Of a stretch of 64,000 bases of DNA, positions 46,276-58,480 are shown piece by piece; positions within the stretch are counted from its first letter, which is position 1, and every line of letters starts with the position of its first letter. The stretch comes from Castanea sativa (Eukaryota > Streptophyta > Magnoliopsida > Fagales > Fagaceae): NCBI RefSeq assembly GCF_040712315.1, contig NC_134015.1:54847464-54911463 (forward strand), written 5' to 3'. Position numbers and translations under genes: made by a program. The notes under the pieces were generated by a model that worked only from the letters and a program-made list of their open reading frames with translations, did not search any database and was not told the DNA's origin.

Positions 46276-46796
46276 TTTGTGCTGTCTGTCTTCATCAAGA
46301 TCAGGTTTCACTATAGTTCCAGTGAATATAAATAAGCGAACTATAAATACTGTTATACTTCCATGTATATAATATCCACATTGTGATTTATTAGCATTAG
46401 ATCAGATTACTTCATGATTTTATCTTTATGGAACAACTTCAGATTAAAGCTGAAGAAAGAATTCAAATTTATAGCTATTTTCTGAACATCCCAACATTTA
46501 TCAATCTTCCTCCTTAACACCCATAGTATTAAGAAAGCAAGCAAAGTAGCCCCTCCAAAATCATGGTCCTTTATTATTTTGGTTTTAAATCACATGCGCC
46601 AGATTACTCCTTAGTTTAATACTACAAGCTTACCCTTTGCCCCCAAAATATAGTGCACTGTTCCATATTTCTCTTCTTTGCACAAGATAGTTAACAATTT
46701 TTTCTGTTTTAGCTTTCAGACGGTTAATAAACTGTCCAGCCCTTGCGTTACAATCCGATGCTAATTGCATGACAGAAGAACAGCTACTAGGGCATC
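46276..46796. other. Tail-to-tail spacer between the MPO1-like and P450 genes
   Basis: It holds the 3' UTRs of both genes. Most of it (to 46703) was copied to 35.2-35.7 kb. Confidence 0.6.
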
Positions 46797-49700
46797 TTAA
46801 GAACGTCTTGCTATGGTAAGCTTCAAGCCATGCACCATTGATAGTATTGTCATCATCCTGTACTTCACTGGATGACCTGGCACCAAACTGAATTTGTAGA
46901 ACCTACACAAAATGGCCAGTGCCATCTTCATTTGGAGATATGCAGAGTCCTTCCCAAGGCATATCCTTGGCCCAGCCTGAAGGACACAGAAAACAAGAAC
47001 CATGAAACACCTCAATGTCCGGAAAATTCCCAAACACAAAACCTTAGTAAATAAAGCTTCACGTACTTACCTGAAATGCAGTGAACTTGAATGGAGATGC
47101 ATTTTGGAAGAATCCATCTTTGAGCCACCTCTCAGGTTTGAATGAAGCTGCATCAGGGCCCCAGTTGTATTCCATTCTACCCATTGAGTAGGGAACGTAA
47201 GTTACCATGCCTCCTGCTTTTACTTTGGTTCCATCCGGCAAGACATCATCTTTCAAAATGCCCTTGGGGTCCTATAAACAGAAAATGTTCATTCATTGAG
47301 TATGCTCTTGAAAGGAGCTTAGAGAAGTATAATTTATCTGAAAAGCTTGTCAATCTGCTTCATCCATGGAAGAAAGTTGTAGTCCAGTTTAGAACATGAA
47401 ATTCTAGGTATTCCATACTCCATAGCCTACATGCTTTGGTACCATAATGCAGCTTTGTCCATTCTGCCCTCAGGGAAGAGCTATGAATTAGACCATTTGG
47501 AGTAGCTATAGGTGGACATCAAACTGATTTTCCTTTGGATTTGCTTCTCACTCTTCAGCACACTCCAATCATTTTAACATGCAGAAGAGTTACTGAACAG
47601 GAGAAGCAATGTCCCATTCAAGTCATCTGTTATGTCAACTATTCTTGTTTTATCGATAAAAGATGGGGAATTTAAACTGATTTACTTTCCCCATAGGGTT
47701 TCATAGCATGCACCAATTGAATGGAAAAAAAGAGGCCAAACCTGAGGGACTGCTGGGTACAAACGAAGTGTCTCTGTGATCACTGCATGCAAATAATATA
47801 ACCTCCCCAGAGAATCATAATTCAAGAGTCCTGCAAATTGTGTTACTCTTTGATTGAATGATTCAGAGTCCTCAGTGTCACACTGAACCAATGATACATT
47901 CTCTTCTTTTGCTTGTTCTTTTTCTAGAGTTTTGAGCTCCAAGTAAAGCTTCTCAGCTACATCAGCATGGGTCATTATCATGTATGTAGCCCATGAGAGA
48001 GTAGTTGCTGTTGTGTCACGGCCAGCAATCACAAAATTCAGGACAACATCTCTGAGATTCTTGTCTGTCGAATTGCTTTCCATGTCTTCACTTAATTCAA
48101 TAAATCTTGACAATATATCATGCTTTATCTGAAATTTTTATGGTGAAACAAAATTTCTTAATAGTGAATTTGTACCTTTCAGTAATGCTAGAGAAACAAG
48201 CTTTAGAAAAAACATAAAGAGTTTCTATCATGTTACCATGTTTTTTCTGCCACTCTCTCGAGCTTCTACTATTTCTGCTTTCCTTCTCCGAATAACTGAG
48301 TAGGTGAAGTCATCAATGATTTTAATGCACTTATCAAGCAAAGCTTCTCTGCCCACATTTAGAAATTTCTTTATTTTCCACAGCGGATCAATGAACCTAA
48401 GTGTCACAATGATGTTTGCATTGTCAAAAGACTGAGCAAAGTGATTATCTGGTAGATTAGGAGCCAAAGTCCCAATTTCCACGCCAAATCCCACCTTACA
48501 TATAGAGTCCAAAGTCATCCTCATCAACAAATCCTAGAAAAGAAATTTTTTATACTTATTAAGACATGGAAGTAGTAAAGAGAAGAGCTTTTGAAAATAA
48601 GAATTTTAAGTCATTCCATTATGTTTTTGCAGTAAGCAGAATTTCTTTCCATGGTGCCTTGACTACCCTCTAACTTCTATGATTATCCAGCATTTAGGAA
48701 TTCAAACAGGTTTTGAAGTGACCTGCATGTCTACTTCTTGGTTGTGGAAAGAAGCCTCACTTAGAATGGCAGACAGCTTCAGACTATATTCTCTGAACAC
48801 TGTAGTGCTGAAATCTCTTAAGTTCTTGGAAGCAAACTCAAAGCTTGCAGTCTTCCTTTGTTTCCTCCAAAGCTCACCATCTGCATTGAAAATCCCATCT
48901 CCAAGCAGCACTTCCATGTACGAATGATACACTTCACCCTTCAGTCAAAATTACACACATATCAAAGGCATAAAAAATTAAAGAAAATAAACAGAAAGCA
49001 TGTAGTTTAAGCTTTGCATTTAACCAGAGACAGTGTTCCATGATGTTGATGCATATTACCTGATAGACCTATTTGTGTCTTGAAGTTAACTGCACATGCA
49101 GTTAATTGATAAGCATTGCAACAATAACAACCAAGCTCTAGTACCCATTTGGCATGCGCTGTGGGAAGTAGTGCTTAAACGGTAGAGTTTTTGTGATATG
49201 GTGCTTTAACTTCAACTTAGTAGTGCTTTGACTATTTGGCAAATTACAATGAATATTGCTTCAAAGTTCTGGATTTATAAAGCATGAACAATAAATCATA
49301 GAGTTTTTTCCTAAAATTTCCAAGTTTTCAGCTTCAAGTGCCTTGTAGCACAAAAACAGCTTTTTATGGCTCAGTTAAACATAGAGCCGAACAGACTCAA
49401 ATAGTCACAAAATTGAGGTTAGCTATGGATCTTCAACAAACTAGTTAGTTAAAGCAGTGCGTAATATATATCTCCTACCATTCCACAATTGTAAAAGCAA
49501 ATAACTACATCAATAACAACGACATTTTGAATGAATATCATTATCATTTACCTTTGGATAATTGGCAAAGTTGGTCTTAAGGACATGTTCTACATTAGCA
49601 GGATCTGCAATGTAAGTATATGTTGTGAATGGCATTGGGACCACGACTGTTTTTGATTCAGACAGGTACTCGACAAGCCAATCGTGCATTCTGTCAAAGT

Positions 49701-49824
49701 TAATGAGCTGTTCTATTGCTGCCCCCACGAGTGGCCATGTTTTGGGGCCTTTCTTGTACCTTTGGGTCAATCTATGGATAAAAATCCATGCCAAAACCAT
49801 GCAAGCTATCATCCACAATTCCAT
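46797..49824 (-). CDS. CYP704B: CYP704B-type cytochrome P450 (fatty acid omega-hydroxylase), six exons
   Basis: The 517-residue product is a complete P450. It has an N-terminal membrane anchor (about 3-18), the I-helix oxygen-binding motif AGRDTT (297-302), the K-helix ETLR (381-384), PERW (437-440) and the haem-binding FQAGPRICLG (457-466) with Cys464 as iron ligand. Its wording (EVYHSYMEVLLGDGIFNADG, QRKTASFEFASKNLRDFS, DSICKVGFGVEIGTLAP) is that of the CYP704B group. Arabidopsis CYP704B1 omega-hydroxylates long-chain fatty acids for pollen wall sporopollenin, so ER location and anther expression are likely but inferred. Exons are 49824-49552, 48938-48723, 48533-48237, 48128-47742, 47271-47071 and 46976-46797; all phases join and borders are GT-AG. 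The start Met gives the expected anchor. No damage is seen. It is convergent with the MPO1-like gene. Confidence 0.92.
49140..49400. repeat. Possible decayed MITE in P450 intron one
   Basis: The left edge (CCCATTTGGCATGCGCTGTGGG, then AGTAGTGCTT) and right edge (AAGTGCCTTGTAGCAC ... GAACAGACTCAAATAG) show weak inverted similarity. This is only a suggestion of a TIR element. Confidence 0.35.
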
Positions 49825-50477
49825 GCTTTATCTACCTGTGGAAGCAACAAATTAATGACAGATTCTTTTTCTTCTCCAATTTCAAATGAAAATTGAAGGC
49901 TAATAAAGAGCATCTATCTATGTTTGACAAAGAGAGCTTAGATGGGGTTGTTCTTTATAATGACTATGGTATAGGGAGTGGTTAAAATGTGGGTAAGCAG
50001 TGTGACTTATAATTAGCAATGAGATAGCTATACTTTGTCAACAATCTTTTTACACTTTAGGGTGATTGAAGATAAAAAAACGTTTCACCCTCTTTGTGCT
50101 CTTGACCTAACTTTCCCCAATTGTAAATATTGAAGTATGCAGTTGGAGCAAGTGAACAACACAGTAATTTCACATGAATTCAGGTAACAAAAGGGGTCCA
50201 TGAGACCCATCACTTAGTCAATAAGATAGCTATGGTTTTTGAAACAAATGAAAATAAAGATTAGAGAAAGAGTGTTTCATTAAATTGAGCAGAGACTAAA
50301 ACTAATTCATATAGAATTCATTCTTGCTGATGCAAGTGCATTGATTTATTATTATGATAATCTATTAGGGTCCGAAATGTCTTCATCAATCCCAACGGCA
50401 TTCCAACCCCATGCACGCGTGCACCGAAGTACTAGGCTCATCATCCAACTAGCTTTCCATGTACTCAAGCAATCGAG

Positions 50478-50480
<3 letters not shown>
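49825..50480 (-). promoter_or_regulatory. Upstream region of the P450 gene, with possible TATA box
   Basis: On the minus strand TATAAAG (49953-49959) lies about 130 bases before the start codon and is a reasonable TATA box. No other motif is certain. Confidence 0.45.
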
Positions 50481-50521
<41 letters not shown>

Positions 50522-50545
50522 ATATATATATATATGTATATATAA
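50481..50545. repeat. TA/TG microsatellite
   Basis: A TA run broken by TGTG and TATG steps. Confidence 0.9.
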
Positions 50546-51643
50546 TACGGAATCTGAAAAATTATTAAATAACTCACAGATTAGGTATGTGAAGAATGAA
50601 CGATGCACTGACACACTATTCAAAAACAAAAATGAATATGTAACAAACACAAGCCTAAGCCCAACTTAATATCCAACCCATTAGTATATAAACTTATATA
50701 TTGTCTTTTTCATTTTCTATGTGGGATCTAAGAATTTTCACCACTTTAATACCATATTCAAGTAGACACATTAAAAGTCAATTTTTTATTCACTCCATAA
50801 TATTTTTCTAGCTAACAGCCTGGCTAAACTTTTGTCTATATGTGAGTCAAATTAAAATAATTCCAAGCAATAGTCAAAGCAATAAATCATGCAAATACAC
50901 ACCAACTTCGTGGAGGGAAAACAAAAACACAAGGTAAATTTGATCAATATATTAGAATAAAATAAATATAACAACACTCAAAATATATGTCCAAAACTTT
51001 AGTTCACAATAAATTGCAAAAATGCAAAAATATTATATTTATGAAATAATACAATCTTACTATAAAAAACCAGTTGAACCAGCAAGGCACCAAGATCTCT
51101 CCTATAGACATTTCAACCTTTTTTTTTTTTTTTTTTGTAGTCATAGCACTCAAAATCCTTCTTTAAAAAAAATTTTTAAAAAAAAAGTCTTACTATTCAA
51201 AAAAAAAAAGTCTCCTTTCTTTTTCAATTTTTTTTTTCTCACACGCCACAATGTATTTGTGGAATTCCATCTAACTTTTGCACAGCTTGCACTGAAAAGC
51301 ATGAAATTCAACCCATACACACTTTCATATATGTAATATGTGTATAACAAATCATCTTTTAAAGGTTTTCTTAATGGGTAAGGCATCCGTTTAATTCTTC
51401 AGTGCATTTGATGGGTACTGACTACTGAATCAAAATGACCATTTTAATTCGAACTAGTGCCTGTGTCACTTTCAATACATAAAGCATTATAGGTAAGTTG
51501 AACTCTTCATACTTCATATAGGAGGAATAGAAAACATATAGTAACGTGACTCTGACATATCACTAATACAATGTAGATTTAGTTCATTTATAGAGTATAT
51601 GACGTATATCTAATATATGTAAACACGCTCTCACATAGGAATC
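50546..51643. other. Intergenic DNA
   Basis: It has several A and T runs (about 51119-51240). Open frames on both strands across the A/T runs are not genes. Nothing is recognised. Confidence 0.45.
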
Positions 51644-51763
51644 GGTGCAGTTACATAGGGGTAGGTAACCCTACGCGCGAGTAGTGTACTCGCGTGATTA
51701 CATGGTGCAGTTACATAGGGGTAGGTAACCCTACGCGCGAGTAGTGTACTCGCGTGATTACAT
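51644..51763. repeat. Perfect 60-bp tandem duplication with nested palindromes
   Basis: Two identical 60-bp units (51644-51703 and 51704-51763) lie head to tail. Each has GTAGGTAACCCTAC and CGCGAGTAGTGTACTCGCG, both inverted repeats. Unit identity suggests a recent event. The block is far richer in GC and CpG than its surroundings. Confidence 0.95.
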
Positions 51764-52532
51764 GTACCGGATGCACGATAACATAAATTAAATTGTGGGC
51801 TGCATCTCTAGGTGTGGTACACCTCATGACTTCCACACGGTTTTTTTGACCATCCTTGTCATGGCTGCGGTTATCTTTATGGATAAGTAACAACTTTATA
51901 GCTCAAGGACCAAAATAATTGAGGAAGTTGTTTGAAAATATCCCATAAATTTGTCAAAGTATTCGGTGGCAATCCATGTCTTAAATAACAATAAAATGGA
52001 TGGTTGTCTATATGCACAAGGAAACTGTTGGCTTTGTGAGTTGTGGTTGGTTCTATAGCATTGTTTCCACGAAATGCTTGCATTACATGACGATAGTATA
52101 CAGGAGATGTTTGGTAAATTACAATGACAAATACTCAATCGGTATAAATAAATAAAATGATTTCTTAATTAGTCCCTTTCTATTTCCAAATTAGTGCGTA
52201 CATCTTTCCATAACACAGTTATAAATGGAATAGCTTAGTTGTAATTTTGAAATAATTTTATAATTGGTTTAGAAGTTAGAACCATATTCAATCAATGTTA
52301 TGAAATGACATTATTTTGAATTGACAAAATCTAATAAACAATGTGCAATGAAGACCGCAATTTGAGGGGTTCATACTATTTATAAACAGAGTTTGATATT
52401 ATTATGAGCCATTTGATCTTGAGAATCACTTAAATCCATTTAAAATTTCATGTAAAACAAAATTCTCTCAATAAACAATCTTAAATAGTTGATGCCAATT
52501 GTTATATGAAACCAGGCCAATTTTTATTTCTT
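51764..52532. other. Intergenic DNA below the NAC gene
   Basis: The part 51770-52140 has fairly balanced composition and broken minus-strand frames with no domain I know. It could be the remains of a gene or transposon. The last part is probably the NAC 3' UTR. Confidence 0.35.
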
Positions 52533-53648
52533 TTAGCGTTCAAAGCCACGCATATCATACACTGGATTCAGAAACATGGGTTGGCTAAAGATGCTAGCCT
52601 GATTCAATTGGAACTTCCCTGAATCCAAATATTGTTGGTACTGTATTTCTCCTTGCTGGGGTCTCTCAGCATTGTCAGTCCCAGTATTGCCAATGAAGTT
52701 TTGGAAATCAAAGTTTGAATTGTGTGAATTGTCACATAAAAGTTGGGAAATTGGGCCCAAGTATTCCAAATCCAATAGATGAGTCAGTGAGCAGGGTCTT
52801 GGGAATTTTGACACATTTTGATCAATAGCATCATTTGGCAATGTTACATCAATTGGAGCAGGCAGTGATTCTTCCACTTTTGGGTCCAAAACTTTGGCCA
52901 TATGCCTCTTCTTATAGATCCTACAAAGGACCCAATCATCCAACTGAAATGAAAAAAAAAACAACACAAACACAAACACAAGCAAAATGATCATCAATTA
53001 GCCAAAAGAAACATGACCAAAATTCTTGAAAATGTAACATTAGCAACAAAGAGGCTTACTCTCATGGATCCCAAAAGCTTCTTGGGTTGTTTTCGCGAAT
53101 CGGTTAAGCGATATTCATGCATAATCCAATCAGTCTTTATACCCTTTGGTGGTCTACCCTTGTAGAACACAAGAGCTTTCTTCACCCCAACATACTTAGC
53201 ACCACTATAGATAGCCTTATCTGTGCCTGTGGCTTTCCAATATCCAGACACAGTTGCTCTATTTGGCCTCACCCCATTTGGGTATTTCCTATCACGAGGA
53301 GTGAAGAAGTACCATTCATTCTCTCCAAATTCTGCTTTTTCTACACAACACAAAAGAGTACACAAAATCAATTTCAAACCTTTAAAACACTAATACATAA
53401 ATAAGCAATTAATCAATCATATATGTGAAAGCTAAAGGTTTTTTTTGTCACACAAAGTTGTGACATGTTTTAAAATACTAACCGGGCAATTGCCATGGAT
53501 CAAATTTGTAAATATCAACCTCAGGGATTATTGATACAGGGCATGGTTTTGAGGTTGCTTGGTTTCGAAGGTAATATATGATCAATTCCTCATCAGTTGG
53601 GTGGAACCTAAAACCAGGAGGAAGGTCAGATCTAGCTCTGCCCTCCAT
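52533..53648 (-). CDS. NAP: NAC transcription factor, NAP/NAC029 type, three exons
   Basis: The 285-residue product has a full NAC DNA-binding domain (about 9-160). Subdomains follow in order: [54 protein letters not shown] and [37 protein letters not shown]; and MHEYRL with [11 protein letters not shown]. The wording is closest to the NAP (ANAC029) group. Members of that group promote leaf senescence and fruit ripening and respond to ABA; that role here is inferred. The C-terminal part (from about 165) is Asn- and Gln-rich and looks like a transcription activation region. Exons are 53648-53483, 53340-53060 and 52943-52533, with phases that fit and the intron positions usual for NAC genes. 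The start [13 protein letters not shown] is the first ATG that gives the normal NAC N terminus; upstream in-frame codons are not conserved. Confidence 0.93.
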
Positions 53649-54035
53649 TAATCTATTCAAAGTGTTCCAAAACTTTGGAACAGTGTTTTTTTTTTTTTTG
53701 GGATTTCTTGGACTACAAGGATAAGAAGGAAGCAAGAGAAAAAGGGTATTGAAAGAAATGTAGGAGTGTTTGAAATGTTTAACCAGAGAGGGCTAGCCCT
53801 TTTATGGTTGAGTTTTTTTTGTCGTTTTATGCTAGTCCAAGGCTTTGATTGGTTGTTTCTTTGACTCTCATACCTCGTATTTTTTTTAAAAAAAATTGCA
53901 GCAATACTCGCACGAGTACGCAAAGTGCTTTATTATAATCTTAGTTTTTGTCCTTAGTGTTTTATGGCATCCCTATCCGGATTGGGGTTTATTCAATGGA
54001 ATCTTATTGTGATGCTTTGTTAGCTTGCATTCTAC
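53649..54035 (-). promoter_or_regulatory. 5' UTR and promoter region of the NAC gene
   Basis: On the minus strand CATAAAAG (53799-53806) could act as a TATA box about 150 bases before the start codon. Confidence 0.4.
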
Positions 54036-54038
54036 TTG

Positions 54039-54092
54039 AGTCTTATCTTTGATCTTTCACACATCATGATTCATGTCATGATGTGTGAAATA
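54039..54092. repeat. Short hairpin
   Basis: CTTTGATCTTTCACACATCA and its inverse (TGATGTGTGAAATATCAAAG) pair over about 23 bases with a loop of a few bases. The stem is too short and AT-rich for a convincing microRNA precursor. Confidence 0.7.
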
Positions 54093-54800
54093 TCAAAGGT
54101 ATCATAAAACTTTAAAGATGAAAAAGGTAGCTTTAATAAGATGGTGTCATGGTGTGAAAAGCTTTTGGAATTATATATATTTTTTTCTAGTTTTTTGTGT
54201 ATATTAACTTATCTATGTACTATTAATCTAACCCGTTATTTACAATGTGAAACAAGAAATAAAAATGCATTGAAACTTGTGGGTTTGTTTAAGTTTTCTT
54301 GTCTTTATTTATTTATTTATTTTTTAAAGGATCAGAATTAACAAAGTATATGAAAGTTGGTGGGAAATTCAATTATTTGCCACTTAAAAAATTATGAGAA
54401 GGGTATGGGGCATGGCTAGTTCTAATGTTTTTGCCGTGGGTATGTTGTAAAATGATTAATTAAATATATTAACATCAATATAATCACTACAAAATGCCAT
54501 GTGCGGTTTTTAAATCTTATAAAGTCCTGATTGCAAATATGGAGCTAAATATATCAAGTTATATTGAATTATACCATGTGTTGTGCTTAGATAATTGGAC
54601 ATATGCAATTTGCCATAGTGTAATGTAATAAGTAATAAGTAATAATATAATACCATTATTGGGTATCTAAAAAGGATTATGCATAATCCATTTTTAAGTA
54701 TCTCTCTTGTTGAATGAAATTTTTTTTATTCAAACAGAAGGTAATACATTTACCTAGTAACTTACATATTAAATCTTGTTTGCATAGGATTGACAAATGG
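54093..54800. other. AT-rich intergenic DNA
   Basis: No gene is recognised. Confidence 0.4.
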
Positions 54801-54834
54801 CATACATATACGAGCTGGTATCTCTTGCATCAGA

Positions 54835-55120
54835 TGCATGAGACCAGCCTCTCGCAAGTAGGTGGGCCCCACACGTGTAGAACTCACCTGTCTGTGAGAG
54901 GTAGGTCTCATGCGCCTAACATATGAGAGATTTTTCATACGTATACATGACGTGTGAGGCCCACTGCTTGTAAGAGGTTAGGGTCCACCTATCTGTGAGA
55001 GGCTGGTCTCATGCGCCTAACATATGAGAGATTTTTCCTATGTATACATGACGTGTGGGGCCCACCTACTTGTAAGAGGTAGATCTCATGCGCTTTTTCT
55101 TAAGTATACATGACATATAA
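54835..55120. repeat. Tandem repeat of about 101 bp
   Basis: GTCTCATGCGCCTAACATATG, GAGAGATTTTTC, TATACATGACGTGTG, GGCCCAC and TGTAAGAGGT recur in order from 54905, from 55006 and, in part, from about 55082. The block before 54905 (GCCTCTCGCAAGTAGGTGGG) is a further partial unit. No gene is seen. Confidence 0.85.
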
Positions 55121-56080
55121 AAAAAAAGATTGTATGTTGTTTTGTTATGCTTTAGGCTATGTTTTAACTATCAAATATATATAAAATACTAAAAGAAAAA
55201 GACTACATAATAGAATATAAATTTGAACAAAAAAAAGATGGGTGCAAGTAAGCCTAAATGGATTATAAGAGGATAAGTAAGATTATGGGTTCCATTCTTT
55301 TTAATTTAATAATAATAAAGTTCCCTAGACCTACTTTGTAATTATCCACTAAATCAACTAATTTATTTGTAAATATATAACTATTCTTAGACTTTGGAGT
55401 TTGGAGTATATAATACTCAATAGGATTAGGATGACATAATGTTACAAGTAACTTCATCAATGAGAATAACTCAACTCATATAATGCTTCAAACAAAGCAA
55501 AGTTATTAAAATACATAAATTGTCACAATTTTTATCACAATTATCTTACGTGTAAGACTGTAATTGACAATCTGTTACTTTCACATAAATTCACTACTTT
55601 TTTCCACCATTTACAGTCTACCACTTGGACGGTTATAGCACAAATTGTATCATTTTATACGGTCATCCCAAATAAAATAAAAAAGTGAACAAATTGATTG
55701 GGCAAAGAGAGAGTGTTGTATTATTGGTACTCTTAAGGTTTGAGAAAAAGCCATGAATGATATTCGAGTCTGCTTAAGTGTCTCAATCATGGCCACTTAA
55801 AAAAATGACGCGTGTACTGCCAAAAAGAGTAGGGTAGGATAAGATTAAAGGGGAAAAAAAAAAATTATGGAGGTGTGAAATGTTCGTGGTTCTTATCTTG
55901 CCACGTCACTACTGTGCTCTTATTGGAGCAGATCAGCCCCATTGATTTTGACAACATTAAAAAATAAAAATAAAACTAAAAATATTTTTGGTGAGCTCAT
56001 GTTTTGGTCGTGTCCTTTGGATCAAGATCAAAGTTCCCACGTGGCATCGTTGAATTTGACTTTAACTATGTTTAGGTTTT
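55121..56080. other. Intergenic DNA, partly promoter-like
   Basis: The part 55790-56060 has CACGTGGC (G-box/ABRE-type) and CCACGTCA motifs but no gene follows on either strand. It may be an orphan regulatory stretch or chance. Confidence 0.35.
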
Positions 56081-56894
56081 CAATGGTGAAGAATAACCTA
56101 AAAAAAAAAAAAAACATTGGTGAAGAATAGGAATATTCTATGAATCTCAGCCGTTAATTCAAACTTCTCAGGCTCTCTTTTCATTAGCATGCGTAGACCC
56201 AAAAAAAAAAAAAAAAAAGTTTATCCCCCTTTCTTATTTATACCTTTCACAGTTTGACACATCTTAAACGCACGATAAACTGATAATTGGATTACTTTTT
56301 ATGAAGTATTGGTGGTTTAGTGGTGGATCCACGCGTAAATAATACAATCCTATAACGTATAAGTACAAAGAATCAAGTCATAGTGCTCATTTGGATTACT
56401 CTTTTCATTTTATTTACAATACTTTTGACAAAAAATTTATAGCAATAAGTTAAATAAGTTGTTCACAAACAGACACTTAAACGCATGATTGGACTAAGTG
56501 TTAGTGGTGGACTAATATGTAAGTAATGAAATATATACAAAAGTGTGTATCCATAAAAGAGTCGTGTGTGCGGCAGGGTAGTGGTCAAGCTCTTGGTTTG
56601 TCTATCTCTATCTCCAGCTTGGCTTGTGCGTAGGTAGATCTGATTGCCAAGATGGATGCCTTTAATTTTGGCTAAAAAATTATAGTGGAGAGTATTATGT
56701 CAATTAGCACGTGTTAAGTGGTGATTTGATTATTCTAATACATTCAATAAATAACAATAATGGGCTCGTGTTAAAGTCATGTAACAAAATTACAAGTTAA
56801 CACATATATAAAATGTGGTAAAGCGGTCTTATAAAAATTGCGGCTGGTTGGACCTAGTTTTTTTTTTTTTTTTTTTTGACAGACTGGTTGGACC

Positions 56895-57462
56895 TAGGGT
56901 GACAATTCGTGTTTGCGTGTCAGGTTCTGTCGTGTCAAGTTATGAGTATTCGACTACATAGATCAACACTAACCCGACATGTTTATTAAACAGGTCAAGA
57001 TTTCTCAACTCTAACACGACCTATTTATTAAACGGGTCAGTTGTGTCGACCTGTTTATCAGCTTTTATCAAAATAAAAAATAATAATTAATGAAAAAACA
57101 AGCAAATAAATATTTTTAATATAAAATTTAGAACTAACGAGTAACTGTTTCACAAATAATCATTCAAAATTAAAGCATATCCCAATATCACAAATAATCA
57201 ATCACAATATGTCAAAGAAAATAAATCACAACAATTAATAAGTTTATATACCAAGAGTTTGAAGGGTATATTGGTAAAATATCATTTAATAAACGGGTCA
57301 AACGGGTTCTATGTGTTCAACACTAACCCAACTCATTTATTAAACGGGTTAGCCGTGTCAACCCGAATATGACACGAACTCGTTAAGCCTCAACCCATAC
57401 CCTGCTAATTTCATGTCGTGTCATATCAGGTTCGCAGGTCGTGTCAAATTTTGCCACCCCTA
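56895..57462. mobile_element. hAT element, 568 bp, with 8-bp target duplication
   Basis: The terminal repeats are TAGGGTGACAA and TTGCCACCCCTA. GTTGGACC flanks both sides exactly (56887-56894 and 57463-57470). The interior is full of CGTGTC, AACGGGTCA and TTTATTAAACGGGT phrases in both directions. There is no transposase, so it is non-autonomous. The left target copy is itself part of an older duplication around a poly(T) insertion. Confidence 0.9.
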
Positions 57463-57563
57463 GTTGGACCTAGTTTATTTTGTCTTAAGACAAATTATTT
57501 TAAATTATAATTATGTTGTAATAGATTATACCCAATCAAATAGTCAATAAAAAGCTTTACTTA

Positions 57564-58008
57564 GGGCATGTTTGGTAAACTATAATAGACGTTGTAATAT
57601 AATAGCTATTCTTATGGTTTAGTTATTCTTTAGTTTGGTTATATTTTTATTGCAATGAATAGTTATTCCTTATGAATTCTTCAAAATGAGGAATAAATAT
57701 TGCTCTTTAAAATGTTGTATTAGTTATTCCTTAGTAAGCGCAATAATTTCATAACTTATTATATTTCCAAATAAACAAACTTTCCATATACATCTAACAA
57801 TTAAAAAATAAAAAAATAACAACTTTTAAGGAGATATAATTGTATGAGTAAAATATTTTTTAAAATAAATAGTTTGTTTCATTCTAATGTTATAACTCAC
57901 AACCAAACTAAAGAATAGATTTAATTATTACATTACATCATATTTTATTACTAATAATAAAAATTACAATTTATGTCGTAATCATCGTTCAGTATACCAA
58001 ACTTACTC
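57564..58008. mobile_element. Tourist-like MITE, 445 bp, with TTA target duplication
   Basis: The ends are GGGCATGTTTGGTAAACTA and TAGTATACCAAACTTACTC-like inverse. TTA flanks both sides (57561-57563 and 58009-58011). The interior is AT-rich with repeated ATAGTTATTCCTTA phrases. Confidence 0.85.
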
Positions 58009-58019
58009 TTAATGATTAA

Positions 58020-58480
58020 AGTCACTAAGCACATTCAAGTGCTGCCATTGGTTTACGTAGACACGGTAAACAATTCATTGAACTTTGTAACAGGTCTTTC
58101 TCGGTTACATCCTTTATAGATTTTCTTTTTTTAATATATATAATTGGTTGTTCTTGTTCCACGTGAGAATGATTTGGAATTTAGGTTTACAATGTAAAAT
58201 ATTTTCTACATTTATTTATTTTTATATTCAATAAAATAAAAATTATTAATTAAAAGCAAAATATTTATTGATCAAACAGGAGAAGATGCAAAAATGGTGA
58301 ATTTTTAAATAAAAATATGTGCTCTCTCTCCCGTTATCGAATGATTGTTCAATATTCTCATTATATGGTGATATGATATTCTCCATTTCCACATGAATAG
58401 TAAGTTTTGCTAATTTAAAAAATAATATGATCTTATCATTCATATAAATGTAGGGAGTACCACATTGTTATATTCCAAAA
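58020..58480. repeat. Repeated intergenic unit, direct copy 1
   Basis: It matches 61196-61640: GTAAACAATTCATTGAACTTTG / GCAAACAATTTGTTGAACTTTG, ATTGG(T/C)TGTTCT, GATTTGGAATTTTAG-like and GTGCTCTC occur in order. Confidence 0.75.

Noticed and set aside
51877..52138. Two overlapping minus-strand frames downstream of the NAC gene
   Set aside because: Neither has a domain I can name and they overlap in different frames; perhaps the remains of something, but no support for a gene.
53478..53735. Upstream start for the NAC protein (MLPSY...)
   Set aside because: That frame opens at a non-ATG codon and the extra residues are unlike any NAC N terminus; the ATG at 53646-53648 gives the family start.
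54039..54092. MicroRNA precursor
   Set aside because: The stem is only about 23 bp with almost no loop, AT-rich, and matches no family I know.
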